A stretch of 64,000 nucleotides of DNA from Micromonospora rhizosphaerae (GTDB taxonomy: Bacteria > Actinomycetota > Actinomycetes > Mycobacteriales > Micromonosporaceae), in contig NZ_FMHV01000002.1 in NCBI RefSeq assembly GCF_900091465.1, forward strand, positions 930,001 through 994,000, read 5' to 3'. Shown here piece after piece: positions 41,855 through 50,610 of the stretch. The notes beneath the pieces are model-generated. The model was given only the letters and a program-made list of their open reading frames with translations, was not told where the DNA came from and did no database searches. Within the stretch, counting starts at the first letter, position 1, and each line of letters begins with the position of its first letter. A program made the translations under genes and the position numbers.

Positions 41855-43269
41855 CTCTGACCCTGCGCTATGCGGCCCACAGCGACCGCGGTCTGATCCG
41901 AGACGGTAACCAGGATTCCGTCTACGCCGGACCGCGGCTGCTCGCCGTCGCCGACGGCATGGGCGGCATGGCCGCCGGTGACGTCGCCAGCAACATCGTC
42001 ATCGGTGCCATGGCGCCCCTCGACGAGGACGTCCCCGGGGACGCCCTCGTCGACGCGCTGCGATCGGCCGTCGGCACCGCCAACCAGCAGCTCCGCGACA
42101 CCGTTGACGCCAACCCGCAGCTGGAGGGGATGGGCACCACGCTCACCGCCACCCTCTTCTCCGGCAGCAAGCTGGGCATGGTGCACATCGGTGACTCGCG
42201 GGCCTATCTCCTGCGCAACGGCGAGTTCGCGCAGATCACCAAGGACGACACCTACGTCCAGATGCTCGTCGACGAGGGCCGGATCAGCGCGGAGGAGGCG
42301 AGCAGCCACCCGCAGCGGTCGCTGCTCACCCGGGCGCTGGACGGTCGCGACATCGACCCGGAGTACAGCGTCCGCCAGGTGCTTCCCGGCGACCGTTACC
42401 TCATCTGCAGCGACGGGCTCTCCGGCGTGGTCAGCGCGGACACCATCGCCGACACCATGCGGGAATACGCCGACCCGCAGCAGTGCGTCGAACGCCTGGT
42501 GCAGCTGGCGCTGCGCGGCGGCGGCCCGGACAACATCACGGTGATCATCGCCGACGCCACCGACCAGGACATCGTCGAGGCGTCCCCGATCGTCGGCGGC
42601 GCCGCCGCCCGGGACCGCGGCATGACCACCTCGGCCGACGTCTCCACCCCGGCCGCCCGCGCCTCTGCGCTCTCCGCCCCGCGCCCGGCCGCCCCGGAGG
42701 ACCCGGCGGACGATCGGGAGGACGAGCCGGAGCGGCGCCGGCACCGCCCGGTGCGCACCGCGGCGATGCTGCTGGCGCTGCTGGTCATCCTCGGTGGCGG
42801 CCTCTTCGCCGGGTGGAGCTACACCCAGCGGCAGTACTACGTCGGCACCACCGAGGAGGGTCAGCTCGCCGTCTTCCGCGGCGTGCCGGGCCAGATCGCC
42901 GGCCTCGACCTGTCCCGGGTCCACTCCACCAGCGAGGCCAAGCTGGACGATCTCACCCTGGCCGCGCAGGAGCAGGTCAAGCAGGGCATCCAGGCCAGGA
43001 GCGAGCCGGACGCGCTGCGCCGGCTGGCCGAGCTGACCAGCGACGACCCGGCCAACCCGAACCTCAAGCCGATCTGCCCGCCCAGCCCGACGGCCGCGGC
43101 GGTCACCCCCGCGCCCACCATCACTCCGGTCGCACCGGCCCCCAGCGGCACCGGCCGACCGGTCGCCCCCACCGCTCCCACCGCCCCCGCGCCGACCACC
43201 ACGCCCGACGCCGTCCCCTCCGACACCGTCCCGCCGGTCGACCCGGCTGGCTGCCGGTCGCCGGAGTGA
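41851..43269 (+). CDS. pstP: PstP, PP2C-type Ser/Thr phosphatase
   Basis: 472 residues. Catalytic PPM domain (about 5-240) with the metal motifs RDGNQDSVYAG, LAVADGMGGMAAGD, GDSRAYLLR, CSDGLSGV and GGGPDNITVII. A membrane helix lies at about 308-328 (AAMLLALLVILGGGLFAGW), followed by an extracellular domain and a Pro/Thr-rich tail. It dephosphorylates PknA, PknB and their substrates. The length matches mycobacterial PstP. Confidence 0.97.
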   Translation: MTLTLRYAAHSDRGLIRDGNQDSVYAGPRLLAVADGMGGMAAGDVASNIVIGAMAPLDEDVPGDALVDALRSAVGTANQQLRDTVDANPQLEGMGTTLTATLFSGSKLGMVHIGDSRAYLLRNGEFAQITKDDTYVQMLVDEGRISAEEASSHPQRSLLTRALDGRDIDPEYSVRQVLPGDRYLICSDGLSGVVSADTIADTMREYADPQQCVERLVQLALRGGGPDNITVIIADATDQDIVEASPIVGGAAARDRGMTTSADVSTPAARASALSAPRPAAPEDPADDREDEPERRRHRPVRTAAMLLALLVILGGGLFAGWSYTQRQYYVGTTEEGQLAVFRGVPGQIAGLDLSRVHSTSEAKLDDLTLAAQEQVKQGIQARSEPDALRRLAELTSDDPANPNLKPICPPSPTAAAVTPAPTITPVAPAPSGTGRPVAPTAPTAPAPTTTPDAVPSDTVPPVDPAGCRSPE

Positions 43270-43297
43270 GCGTCCGCTCGACAGCGAGGACCCTTCC

Positions 43298-44788
43298 GTG
43301 ACCGCAGCCGCCGTACCGGCAGCCTCGCCCGCCTCGACGGGCGAGCAGCCCGGCGTGCGCCTGGCCCGGTCCCGGCGCAACGCCGAACTGTCGCTGCTGC
43401 TGCTCGCCATGGTCCTGGTGGCCGCGTACGCGGCGACGGTCGAGGCGAACGTGCTGGACACGGTCACCTCGGACTTCTGGATGCCCGCCGCCGCCCTGGG
43501 GCTCGTCTTCCTCGGCCTGCACCTGGTGATCCGCTGGCTGGCACCCTTCGCCGACCCGGCGCTGCTGCCCGCGGTCGCCCTGCTCAACGGCATCGGCGTG
43601 GGCTTCCTGCGCCGGTACGACCTGGCCAAGGCGGCGCCGGCCGACCGGGAGGACCTGGCCATCTTCGCCGGTACCGGCGGGCGTCAGCTGGCCTGGACGC
43701 TGCTCTCGGTGATACTCGCCGCCGGGCTGCTCGCGCTGATGCGGGACCACCGCTCGCTCTCCCGGTACGCATACACCCTGGGGCTCGCCGGCATCGTGCT
43801 GGTGATGATCCCGGCGGTGCTGCCGGGGCGGTTCTCCGAGATCAACGGGGCGAAGCTCTGGATCCGGATCGGCGGGTTCTCCATCCAGCCGGGTGAGTTC
43901 GCCAAGCTCGCCCTGCTCGCCTTCTTCGCCTACTACCTGGTCCGCAAGCGCGAGGTGCTCTCGCTGGCCAGCCGGCGGGTGCTCGGGATCGACTTCCCGC
44001 GCGGGCGCGACCTCGGTCCGGTCCTCGGGGTCTGGATCATCAGCCTCCTGGTCCTGGTCTTCGAGAAGGACCTGGGCACCTCGCTGCTCTACTTCGGCAT
44101 GTTCGTGGTGACGCTCTACATCGCCACCGAACGGGTGAGCTGGCTGCTCATCGGTCTGGTCCTCTTCTTCGGCGGTGCCTACCTGGCGTACCTGCTCGGC
44201 AGCACGGTCGGCGGGCCGTTCGCCAACTTCTACGATCGGGCGCAGATCTGGCTGGACCCGTTCGCCGAGCCGTACGACCGCGGCTACCAGTTGGTGCAGG
44301 GGCTGCTCACCCTCGGCACCGGCGGCCTCTTCGGCGCCGGCCCGGGCGGCGGCCAGCCCACCCTGCTGCCCGAGGTGCAGACCGATTTCATCTTCGCCGG
44401 CATCGGCGAGGAGATCGGCCTCTTCGGCCTCTCCGCGCTGCTCGTGGTCTACCTGCTGATCGTCGAGCGGGGGCTGCGGGCGGCGCTGGCAGTGCGGGAT
44501 TCGTTCGGCAAGCTGCTCGCCGGCGGCCTCGCCTTCACCCTCGGCCTCCAGGTCTTCGTGATCGTCGGTGGGATCAGCAAGCTCATCCCGCTGACCGGCC
44601 AGACCACCCCGTTCCTCTCCGCCGGTGGCTCGTCGCTGATGGCGAACTGGCTGCTCATCGCGGTCCTGCTCCGGGTCTCCGACGGCGCTCGCCGCCCGGT
44701 GACGCCCGGCGGGGGTCCGGCGGCCCGCCCGAGCGGCGGTCCGCCCGAGCAGCTGCACGGTGCCCCCACGGAGGTGATTCGGCCGTGA
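43298..44788 (+). CDS. rodA: RodA/FtsW-type SEDS peptidoglycan glycosyltransferase
   Basis: 496 residues, about ten membrane helices. SEDS motifs: KLWIRIGGFSIQPGEFAKL (the SIQPGEFAK substrate/PBP contact), LLVLVFEKDLGTSLLYFGMF with the catalytic Asp, the loop YQLVQGLLTLGTGGLFGAGPG, and LPEVQTDFIFAGIGEEIGLFG. It polymerises lipid II with PbpA, encoded next. The GTG start lies 29 bases after PstP; its stop overlaps PbpA (GTGA). Confidence 0.96.
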   Translation: MTAAAVPAASPASTGEQPGVRLARSRRNAELSLLLLAMVLVAAYAATVEANVLDTVTSDFWMPAAALGLVFLGLHLVIRWLAPFADPALLPAVALLNGIGVGFLRRYDLAKAAPADREDLAIFAGTGGRQLAWTLLSVILAAGLLALMRDHRSLSRYAYTLGLAGIVLVMIPAVLPGRFSEINGAKLWIRIGGFSIQPGEFAKLALLAFFAYYLVRKREVLSLASRRVLGIDFPRGRDLGPVLGVWIISLLVLVFEKDLGTSLLYFGMFVVTLYIATERVSWLLIGLVLFFGGAYLAYLLGSTVGGPFANFYDRAQIWLDPFAEPYDRGYQLVQGLLTLGTGGLFGAGPGGGQPTLLPEVQTDFIFAGIGEEIGLFGLSALLVVYLLIVERGLRAALAVRDSFGKLLAGGLAFTLGLQVFVIVGGISKLIPLTGQTTPFLSAGGSSLMANWLLIAVLLRVSDGARRPVTPGGGPAARPSGGPPEQLHGAPTEVIRP

Positions 44789-46299
44789 ACGCACCCCTGC
44801 GCCGTGTCGGCGTCGTCGTCATGATCCTGTTCGGCCTGCTCTTCGCGAATCTGAACTGGATCCAGGCCTACAAGGCCGACGAATACCGCAACAGCGACTA
44901 CAACGGCCGGGTCCAGGTGGCCGAGTACGAGCGCAAGCGCGGCAACATCGAGGTGGGTGGCACCGCGTACGCCCTCAGCAAGGAGACCGGCGGCAAGCTG
45001 AAGTTCCAGCGCAGCTACCCCGGCGGCGAGATGTACGCGCACGTGCTGGGCTACAAGCCGGTCAACCTCGGCGACAAGGGCATCGAGCAGGTCGAGAACG
45101 ACTTCCTCGCCGGCACCAGCGATCAGCTCATCGGCGACCGGGTGAAGGACATGTTCACCGGGAACAAGACCGGTGGCGGCAACGTGCTGCTCACGCTCTC
45201 CAAGCGGGCTCAGGAGACGGCCTTCAAGCAGCTGCGGGACAACCAGGTGGGGGCGACCAAGGGCGCGGCGATCGCGATCGACCCGCGTACCGGGGCGGTG
45301 CAGGCGCTGGTCTCCATGCCGAGCTTCGACCCCAACCCGCTGGCCAACCACGACACCAACGAGGCCACGGCGGCGTACAACAGGCTGGAGAAGGACCCGG
45401 ACCGCCCGCTGGCGAACCGGGCGCTGTCGGAGACGCTGCCGCCGGGCTCGACCTTCAAGATCGTGGTGGCCGCGGCGGCGCTGGAGAACGGGATCACCAA
45501 GGAGACCCAGATCCCGGCCGGCACCAGCTACACCCCGCCGACCTCCGGCCAGCCGATCCGCAACGCCGCGCCGAGCATCTGCCCGGGGCCGGCCGGCACC
45601 ACCGTCAGCCTCAACGAGGCGGTCACCGAGTCCTGCAACACCGGCTTCGCCCAGCTCGGCGTCCGGCTCGGCGCCGACAAGCTCAAGGAGAAGGCCCGCC
45701 AGTTCGGCTTCGAGCAGGAGGACCTGAACGTCGGGCAGCTCGGCGACGGCGGTCTGCCCGTGGCGGCCAGCCACACCGGCGACATGGAGGCCCCGGGCGG
45801 GGCCACCGACCCGGCCGCCCTGGCCCAGTCCTCCATCGGCCAGCGCGACGTGCGGATGACCCCGCTGCAGGGGGCCCTGATCGCCGGGGCGGTCGCCAAC
45901 GGCGGCAGTCAGATGCGGCCGTACCTGGTCAAGCAGCTGCTCGCCCCGGACCGCACCACCAGTTACTACACCGCCAAGGCGCGAGAGCTGCGCCGGCCGG
46001 TGAGTGGCCAGGTCGCCAGCGACCTGCGGGACATGATGGTCAGCGTGGTCGAGAGCGGGACCGGCCAGAAGGCGCAGATCGACGGCTACACGGTCGGCGG
46101 CAAGACGGGCACCGCCCAGTCCGGCCCGAACACCCCGGACCACGGCTGGTTCATCGGCTTCGCAATCGACAAGAACGGCACCCCGGTCTCCGCGGTCTGC
46201 GTGGAGCTGGAGCAGGCCGGCAAGGGCGGCAGCGCCGAGGCGGCCCGGATCGCCGGCCGGATCATGCAGGCCGCCATCGCCGACTCCGGGAGCCGCTGA
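44785..46299 (+). CDS. pbpA: PbpA, class B penicillin-binding protein
   Basis: 504 residues. One N-terminal anchor helix (about 7-25), a PBP dimerisation region, then the transpeptidase domain with S222 in STFK, SCN in TESCNTGF, and KTG in GGKTGTAQ. It cross-links wall peptides together with RodA, whose gene it overlaps by four bases. Confidence 0.97.
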   Translation: MNAPLRRVGVVVMILFGLLFANLNWIQAYKADEYRNSDYNGRVQVAEYERKRGNIEVGGTAYALSKETGGKLKFQRSYPGGEMYAHVLGYKPVNLGDKGIEQVENDFLAGTSDQLIGDRVKDMFTGNKTGGGNVLLTLSKRAQETAFKQLRDNQVGATKGAAIAIDPRTGAVQALVSMPSFDPNPLANHDTNEATAAYNRLEKDPDRPLANRALSETLPPGSTFKIVVAAAALENGITKETQIPAGTSYTPPTSGQPIRNAAPSICPGPAGTTVSLNEAVTESCNTGFAQLGVRLGADKLKEKARQFGFEQEDLNVGQLGDGGLPVAASHTGDMEAPGGATDPAALAQSSIGQRDVRMTPLQGALIAGAVANGGSQMRPYLVKQLLAPDRTTSYYTAKARELRRPVSGQVASDLRDMMVSVVESGTGQKAQIDGYTVGGKTGTAQSGPNTPDHGWFIGFAIDKNGTPVSAVCVELEQAGKGGSAEAARIAGRIMQAAIADSGSR

Positions 46300-46300
46300 G

Positions 46301-47668
46301 ATGCTCAGCCCCGGCGTCCAGCTCGGCAACCGATACCGCCTCGACGAGCGGATCGCGAGCGGTGGCATGGGCGACGTCTGGCGCGGCACCGACCAGGTGC
46401 TGGGCCGTACGGTCGCGGTGAAGAGCCTGCTGCCCGCGCTGCTCGACGAGCCGGGCTTCGCCGAGCGGTTCCGCGGCGAGGCGCGGACCATGGCCACCAT
46501 CAACCACCCCGGGGTGGTCGACGTCTACGACTTCGGCAGCGACCAGCAGGTCGCCTTCCTGGTGATGGAGTACGTCGAGGGCGACCCGCTCTCCTCGACG
46601 CTGAGCCGGGTCGGCCGGCTCACCCCGGCCCGGACGATGGCCCTGGTGGCCCAGGCCGCCGAGGCGCTGCACGCCGCTCACGAGAAGGGCATCGTGCACC
46701 GCGACGTGAAGCCGGGCAACCTGCTGGTCCGGCCGAACGGCACGCTGGTGCTGACCGACTTCGGCATCGCCCGCTCCGACCTGGTCGGCCAGCTCACCGC
46801 GGCCGGCTCGGTGCTCGGCACCGCCTCCTACATCTCGCCCGAGCAGGCCACCGGGGCGGTCGCCACCGCCGCCTCCGACGTGTACGCGCTCGGCGTGGTC
46901 GCGTACCAGTGCCTGGCCGGTCGGCGTCCCTTCGAGGGGGACAACCCGCTCGAGATCGCCATGAAGCACGTCCGCGAGGCGCCCCGGCAGCTGCCCGGCG
47001 ACATCCCGCCCCAGGTGAAGGCGATCGTCGAGCGGGCCATGGCCAAGGATCCGGCGGCCCGCTGGCCGAGCGCCGCCGCGCTGGCCAGCGTCGCCCGCCA
47101 GGCCAAGCTGGCCCTGTCGCAGCAGGCCCGCACCGGCGGCCACCCCGGCCAGATCTCCGGCGTACCGGCCTCACCGGGCGCGCCGTCCGCTCGGGCCCAG
47201 GTCCCGACGGCGTCCCGGCAGCAGCCGCGCCCGCCCGCGGTGACGCCGCGGCCGCCGGTCGCGGCGTCCCGGCCGACCGCGGTGGCGCCGCCGCGGCCGC
47301 CGGTGGCGCAGTCCCCGCGCGCGGCGGCGGCCGTCCCGCCGGCCCGCCAGCACAACCCAATCGGGTACGCCCGGCAGCCGGCCGCCCCGCCGGCCCCCCG
47401 TCGGTCCAGGTCGGGGCTGTGGCTGGTCGCCATCCTGGTGGCCGTGCTGGTTCTGATCTGCGCCGGCGTGATTTCCTACAACTCCCAGCAGAGCGGGGGG
47501 TCCGGCAACGCAGGGGCGCTCGCTCCGGTGAGCGTGACGAGCGTGACCTCTGGCGCTGCGTGGGCCCAGGGAGGCGACGATCTGGACCGGACGTCGTACC
47601 GTCGTGTGGTACGGCTCCAGCCGGGTGGCGGCGAGACGACGACGAGCGAAGGACGAGAGACGCGATGA
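46301..47668 (+). CDS. pknA: PknA, membrane Ser/Thr protein kinase
   Basis: 455 residues. Kinase domain about 12-270: glycine loop IASGGMGDVW, K41 (VAVK), HRDVKPGNLLV, DFGIARSDLVG, and the activation loop with GTASYISPEQATG. A long Pro/Ala/Arg-rich linker leads to a helix at about 370-390 (SGLWLVAILVAVLVLICAGV) and a tail of about 60 residues. Unlike PknB it has no PASTA domains. It starts two bases after PbpA and its stop overlaps PknB (ATGA). Confidence 0.96.
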   Translation: MLSPGVQLGNRYRLDERIASGGMGDVWRGTDQVLGRTVAVKSLLPALLDEPGFAERFRGEARTMATINHPGVVDVYDFGSDQQVAFLVMEYVEGDPLSSTLSRVGRLTPARTMALVAQAAEALHAAHEKGIVHRDVKPGNLLVRPNGTLVLTDFGIARSDLVGQLTAAGSVLGTASYISPEQATGAVATAASDVYALGVVAYQCLAGRRPFEGDNPLEIAMKHVREAPRQLPGDIPPQVKAIVERAMAKDPAARWPSAAALASVARQAKLALSQQARTGGHPGQISGVPASPGAPSARAQVPTASRQQPRPPAVTPRPPVAASRPTAVAPPRPPVAQSPRAAAAVPPARQHNPIGYARQPAAPPAPRRSRSGLWLVAILVAVLVLICAGVISYNSQQSGGSGNAGALAPVSVTSVTSGAAWAQGGDDLDRTSYRRVVRLQPGGGETTTSEGRETR

Positions 47669-49476
47669 CAGCGCAGGCCCGCCTGCTCGGTGGCAGGTAC
47701 CAGGTCGGCGAGCTGCTCGGCTACGGCGGCATGGCGGAGGTGCACCGCGGTCGCGATCTCCGGCTCGGTCGGGACGTCGCGATCAAGATGCTCCGCGCCG
47801 ACCTGGCTCGGGACGCGACCTTCCAGATGCGGTTCCGCCGGGAGGCGCAGAACGCCGCCTCGCTCAACCACCCGGCCATCGTCGCCGTCTACGACACCGG
47901 CGAGGAGACCGCGCCGACCGGCGAGACGCTGCCCTTCATCGTGATGGAGTTCGTCAACGGACGGACCCTGAAGGAGGTGCTGGGCACCGAGGGGCGGCTC
48001 CAGCCGCGCCGGGCGCTGGAGATCTGCGCCGACATGTGCGCGGCGCTGGAGTTCAGCCACCGGCACGGCATCATCCACCGGGACATCAAGCCGGGCAACG
48101 TGATGCTCACCCAGACCGGCCAGGTCAAGGTGATGGACTTCGGTATCGCCCGCGCGCTGGCCAGCGGCGCCACCACGATGACCCAGACCAGCGCGGTCAT
48201 CGGCACGGCGCAGTATCTCTCGCCGGAGCAGGCGCGCGGCGAGGCGGTCGACGCCCGCTCCGACGTGTACGCGGCCGGCTGTGTCCTCTTCGAGCTGCTC
48301 TGCGGGCACCCGCCGTTCGTCGGGGACAGCCCGGTCAGCGTCGCGTACCAGCACGTCCGGGAGGCGCCGCCGACGCCGAGCGACCTCAACCCGGACGTCA
48401 ATCCGGCCGTCGACGCGATCGTGCTCAAGGCGCTGTCGAAGAACCCGCTCAACCGGTACCAGAGCGCCGGCGAGATGCGGGCGGACCTGCTCCGCGCGGC
48501 CGCCGGCCGGCCCGTGCTGGCCACCCCGGTGCTGCGCGAGGCCGAGACCGCCCCGATGTCCCCGGCCGGCGCGGCGGCGGGCTACCCGACGCAGGTCGTC
48601 GGGCCGCAGACCCGGCAGATGCCGGCCCGGGTCGGGGACCCGCGCAAGCGCAAGAGCTCCGGCTGGGTGATCGCCACCTTCGCCGCGCTCGGCGTGCTCG
48701 CAGTGATCGCCCTGGTCGCCGCCCTGCTGATGAACCAGGGCGGCACCGCGAAGGCGGCCGTCCCGGACCTGAAGGGCCAGACGGAGGCCGCCGCCCGGAC
48801 CCTGATCCAGCAGGCGGGACTCACCCCGCTGCTCGGTGATCCGGTTGCCGGCACGGACTGCACGAAGGGCACGGTGGTCAACCAGAACCCCGCCCCCGGC
48901 ACCCAGCTGGAACAGAAGCGCGAGGTCACCTACCAGCTGTGCGGCGGCCCCCAGCAGGTCACCATCCCGCGCGGCCTGGTCGGTGGCACCTTCGAAAGCG
49001 TCAAGCAGCAGCTCGAGGATCTGAAGCTCACGGTCACCCGGAAGCTCGTGGACAGCGGCGCGCCCGAGGGGCAGGTGACCAAGGTGACGCCGGACTCGGG
49101 CAGCAAGGTGACGGAGGGTTCCGAGGTCATCGTCGAGGTGTCCCGGGGCAACATCAACGAGGTGCCCGAGGTGGTGGGCTTCACCCGGGAGCTGGCCGAG
49201 AGGACGTTGAAGGCGGCCGGCTACAAGGTGAAGGTCGTGGACGGCGACGAGGTCGGGCCCGACAAGGTCGGCACGGTCACCAGGCAGCGGCCGGATGCCA
49301 ACGAACCGCTGGAGAAGGGCAAGACGGTCACCATCGAGATCGGCATGGCGCCGCCGGAGCCGACCGAAACGCCCAGCTCGCCCACCCCGGACCCCAGCGT
49401 TACGCCCACCACGCCGGGTGGCGGTGGCGGGTGGCCGGTGCCCACCACCGCGCCACCCGGAGCGGCCACCCAGTGA
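47665..49476 (+). CDS. pknB: PknB, PASTA-containing Ser/Thr kinase
   Basis: 603 residues. Kinase about 11-275 with LGYGGMAEVHRGR, K41, HRDIKPGNVML, DFGIARALA and TSAVIGTAQYLSPEQ. A juxtamembrane linker, membrane helix at about 331-355 (VIATFAALGVLAVIALVAALL), then three PASTA repeats (about 362-560; VPDLKGQTEAAARTLIQQAG, IPRGLVGGTFESVKQQLEDL, VPEVVGFTRELAERTLKAAG). Mycobacterial PknB has four repeats; the short Pro/Thr tail here replaces the fourth. It senses muropeptides or lipid II and controls wall synthesis. Confidence 0.97.
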   Translation: MTAQARLLGGRYQVGELLGYGGMAEVHRGRDLRLGRDVAIKMLRADLARDATFQMRFRREAQNAASLNHPAIVAVYDTGEETAPTGETLPFIVMEFVNGRTLKEVLGTEGRLQPRRALEICADMCAALEFSHRHGIIHRDIKPGNVMLTQTGQVKVMDFGIARALASGATTMTQTSAVIGTAQYLSPEQARGEAVDARSDVYAAGCVLFELLCGHPPFVGDSPVSVAYQHVREAPPTPSDLNPDVNPAVDAIVLKALSKNPLNRYQSAGEMRADLLRAAAGRPVLATPVLREAETAPMSPAGAAAGYPTQVVGPQTRQMPARVGDPRKRKSSGWVIATFAALGVLAVIALVAALLMNQGGTAKAAVPDLKGQTEAAARTLIQQAGLTPLLGDPVAGTDCTKGTVVNQNPAPGTQLEQKREVTYQLCGGPQQVTIPRGLVGGTFESVKQQLEDLKLTVTRKLVDSGAPEGQVTKVTPDSGSKVTEGSEVIVEVSRGNINEVPEVVGFTRELAERTLKAAGYKVKVVDGDEVGPDKVGTVTRQRPDANEPLEKGKTVTIEIGMAPPEPTETPSSPTPDPSVTPTTPGGGGGWPVPTTAPPGAATQ

Positions 49477-49483
49477 GCTCCGG

Positions 49484-49510
49484 CGGACCGGCACGAGATG
49501 TGCCGGTCCG
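49484..49510 (+). terminator. Terminator hairpin after PknB
   Basis: Perfect 11-bp inverted repeat CGGACCGGCAC with loop GAGAT, seven bases after the PknB stop. Confidence 0.85.
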
Positions 49511-49521
49511 TCGAGCGATGA

Positions 49522-49586
49522 ACTCCATTTCCCCGACGTTGGGGCGTCCGATCGACCGTGATGCAGCAACGTCGCGGAAATGGAGT
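49522..49586. repeat. Long dispersed-type palindrome
   Basis: ACTCCATTTCCCCGACGTTG is matched 25 bases later by CAACGTCGCGGAAATGGAGT (19 of 20 pair). It lies in the 183-base gap between pknB and the convergent glutamine amidotransferase gene. It is more AT-rich than its surroundings, suggesting an inserted element. Confidence 0.75.
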
Positions 49587-49659
49587 GGATCAAGACCGAT
49601 CGGTCCAGACGGCCTGGCCGGTGGGATCGGTGGCGGAACGGCCGGGAGCGCGGCCCGGG

Positions 49660-50310
49660 TCAGGCGGCGGCGAAGGCGGCGCGGCGGCGGGCGTCCACCT
49701 CGGCGGCGAGCTCCGGCGCCCGCTCCCGCGCCTCGGGGAAGCCGCAGACGGCGAGCCAGTTCGCCAGCATGAGGTGACCACCCTCGGTCAGCACCGACTC
49801 GGGGTGGAACTGGACGCCCTCGATCGGCAGGCTCCGGTGGCGCATCGCCATCACCACGCCGGTCCCCGTCCAGCCGGTGACCTCCAGCTCGTCCGGGAGC
49901 GTCTCCGGCAGTACGGCGAGCGAGTGGTAGCGGGTCGCGGTGAAGGGGTCCGGCAGCCCGGCGAGCACACCGACCGAGTGGTGCCGTACCTCGGAGGTCT
50001 TGCCGTGCAGCAGCTCGGGCGCCCGGGTCACGGTGGCGCCGAACGCCTCGCCGATGGCCTGGTGGCCCAGGCAGACGCCGAAGAGCGGTAGCTTGCCCGC
50101 GTACTCGCGGATGACGTCCAGGCAGATCCCGGCGCGGTCCGGGCTGCCCGGCCCCGGCGAGAGCAGGACGCCGGCCGCGCCCACCCGGCCGACCTCGGCG
50201 ACGTCGATCTCGTCGTTGCGCCGGACCTCGCAGTCGACGCCGAGCTGGCCCAGGTACTGCACCAGGTTGAAGACGAACGAGTCGTAGTTGTCGATCACCA
50301 GGACGCGCAT
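49660..50310 (-). CDS. Glutamine amidotransferase, TrpG/PabA type
   Basis: 216 residues of a class I glutamine amidotransferase: LVIDNYDSFVFNLVQYL, LLSPGPGSPDRAG, GVCLGHQAIGEAFG (nucleophile Cys) and QFHPESVLTEGG (His/Glu). It supplies ammonia to anthranilate or aminodeoxychorismate synthase; with no partner gene nearby, tryptophan versus folate use is undecided. The same gene (trpG) lies here in mycobacteria. Four bases separate it from the small membrane gene upstream. Confidence 0.95.
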   Translation of the reverse strand: MRVLVIDNYDSFVFNLVQYLGQLGVDCEVRRNDEIDVAEVGRVGAAGVLLSPGPGSPDRAGICLDVIREYAGKLPLFGVCLGHQAIGEAFGATVTRAPELLHGKTSEVRHHSVGVLAGLPDPFTATRYHSLAVLPETLPDELEVTGWTGTGVVMAMRHRSLPIEGVQFHPESVLTEGGHLMLANWLAVCGFPEARERAPELAAEVDARRRAAFAAA

Positions 50311-50314
50311 CGGC

Positions 50315-50608
50315 TCACCTGCTCCCGGTGGGAGGCGGGGCGTTGTTGGAGTGGGTGCTGTAGGGCAGCTCGTGCGGGTCGCCGGTCGGCTCGTCCCCGG
50401 CCGGGCCGGAGTCCCCGGTCTGCCCCCCGGTGTCGCCCGGCACGCCCGAATCCTGGGTGACCTGCACGTCGTCGAAGGGCAGCAGCGGCTCGGCCCACGG
50501 GAAGACCACGAACCACAGCAGCGCCACCGCCGCGGCGGCGATCAGCACCGAGCCGGTCAGCTTGCCGGCCAGCCCGAACGGGAGCTTGCGCCAGATCCAC
50601 CCGTACAT
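50315..50608 (-). CDS. Small membrane protein of the sortase locus
   Basis: 97 residues. One membrane helix at about 18-38 (GSVLIAAAAVALLWFVVFPW), preceded by MYGWIWRKLPFG, and an acidic, disordered Asp/Gly/Thr tail. ATG 50608 has GGGAGG upstream and lies two bases after the sortase stop. Related small proteins sit between class E sortase and amidotransferase genes in other actinomycetes (from memory). Function unknown. Confidence 0.82.
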   Translation of the reverse strand: MYGWIWRKLPFGLAGKLTGSVLIAAAAVALLWFVVFPWAEPLLPFDDVQVTQDSGVPGDTGGQTGDSGPAGDEPTGDPHELPYSTHSNNAPPPTGSR

Positions 50609-50610
50609 CG

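Noticed and set aside
49660..50310. Firm assignment as trpG or pabA
   Set aside because: The class I amidotransferase sequence does not separate the two and no synthase component I is nearby.
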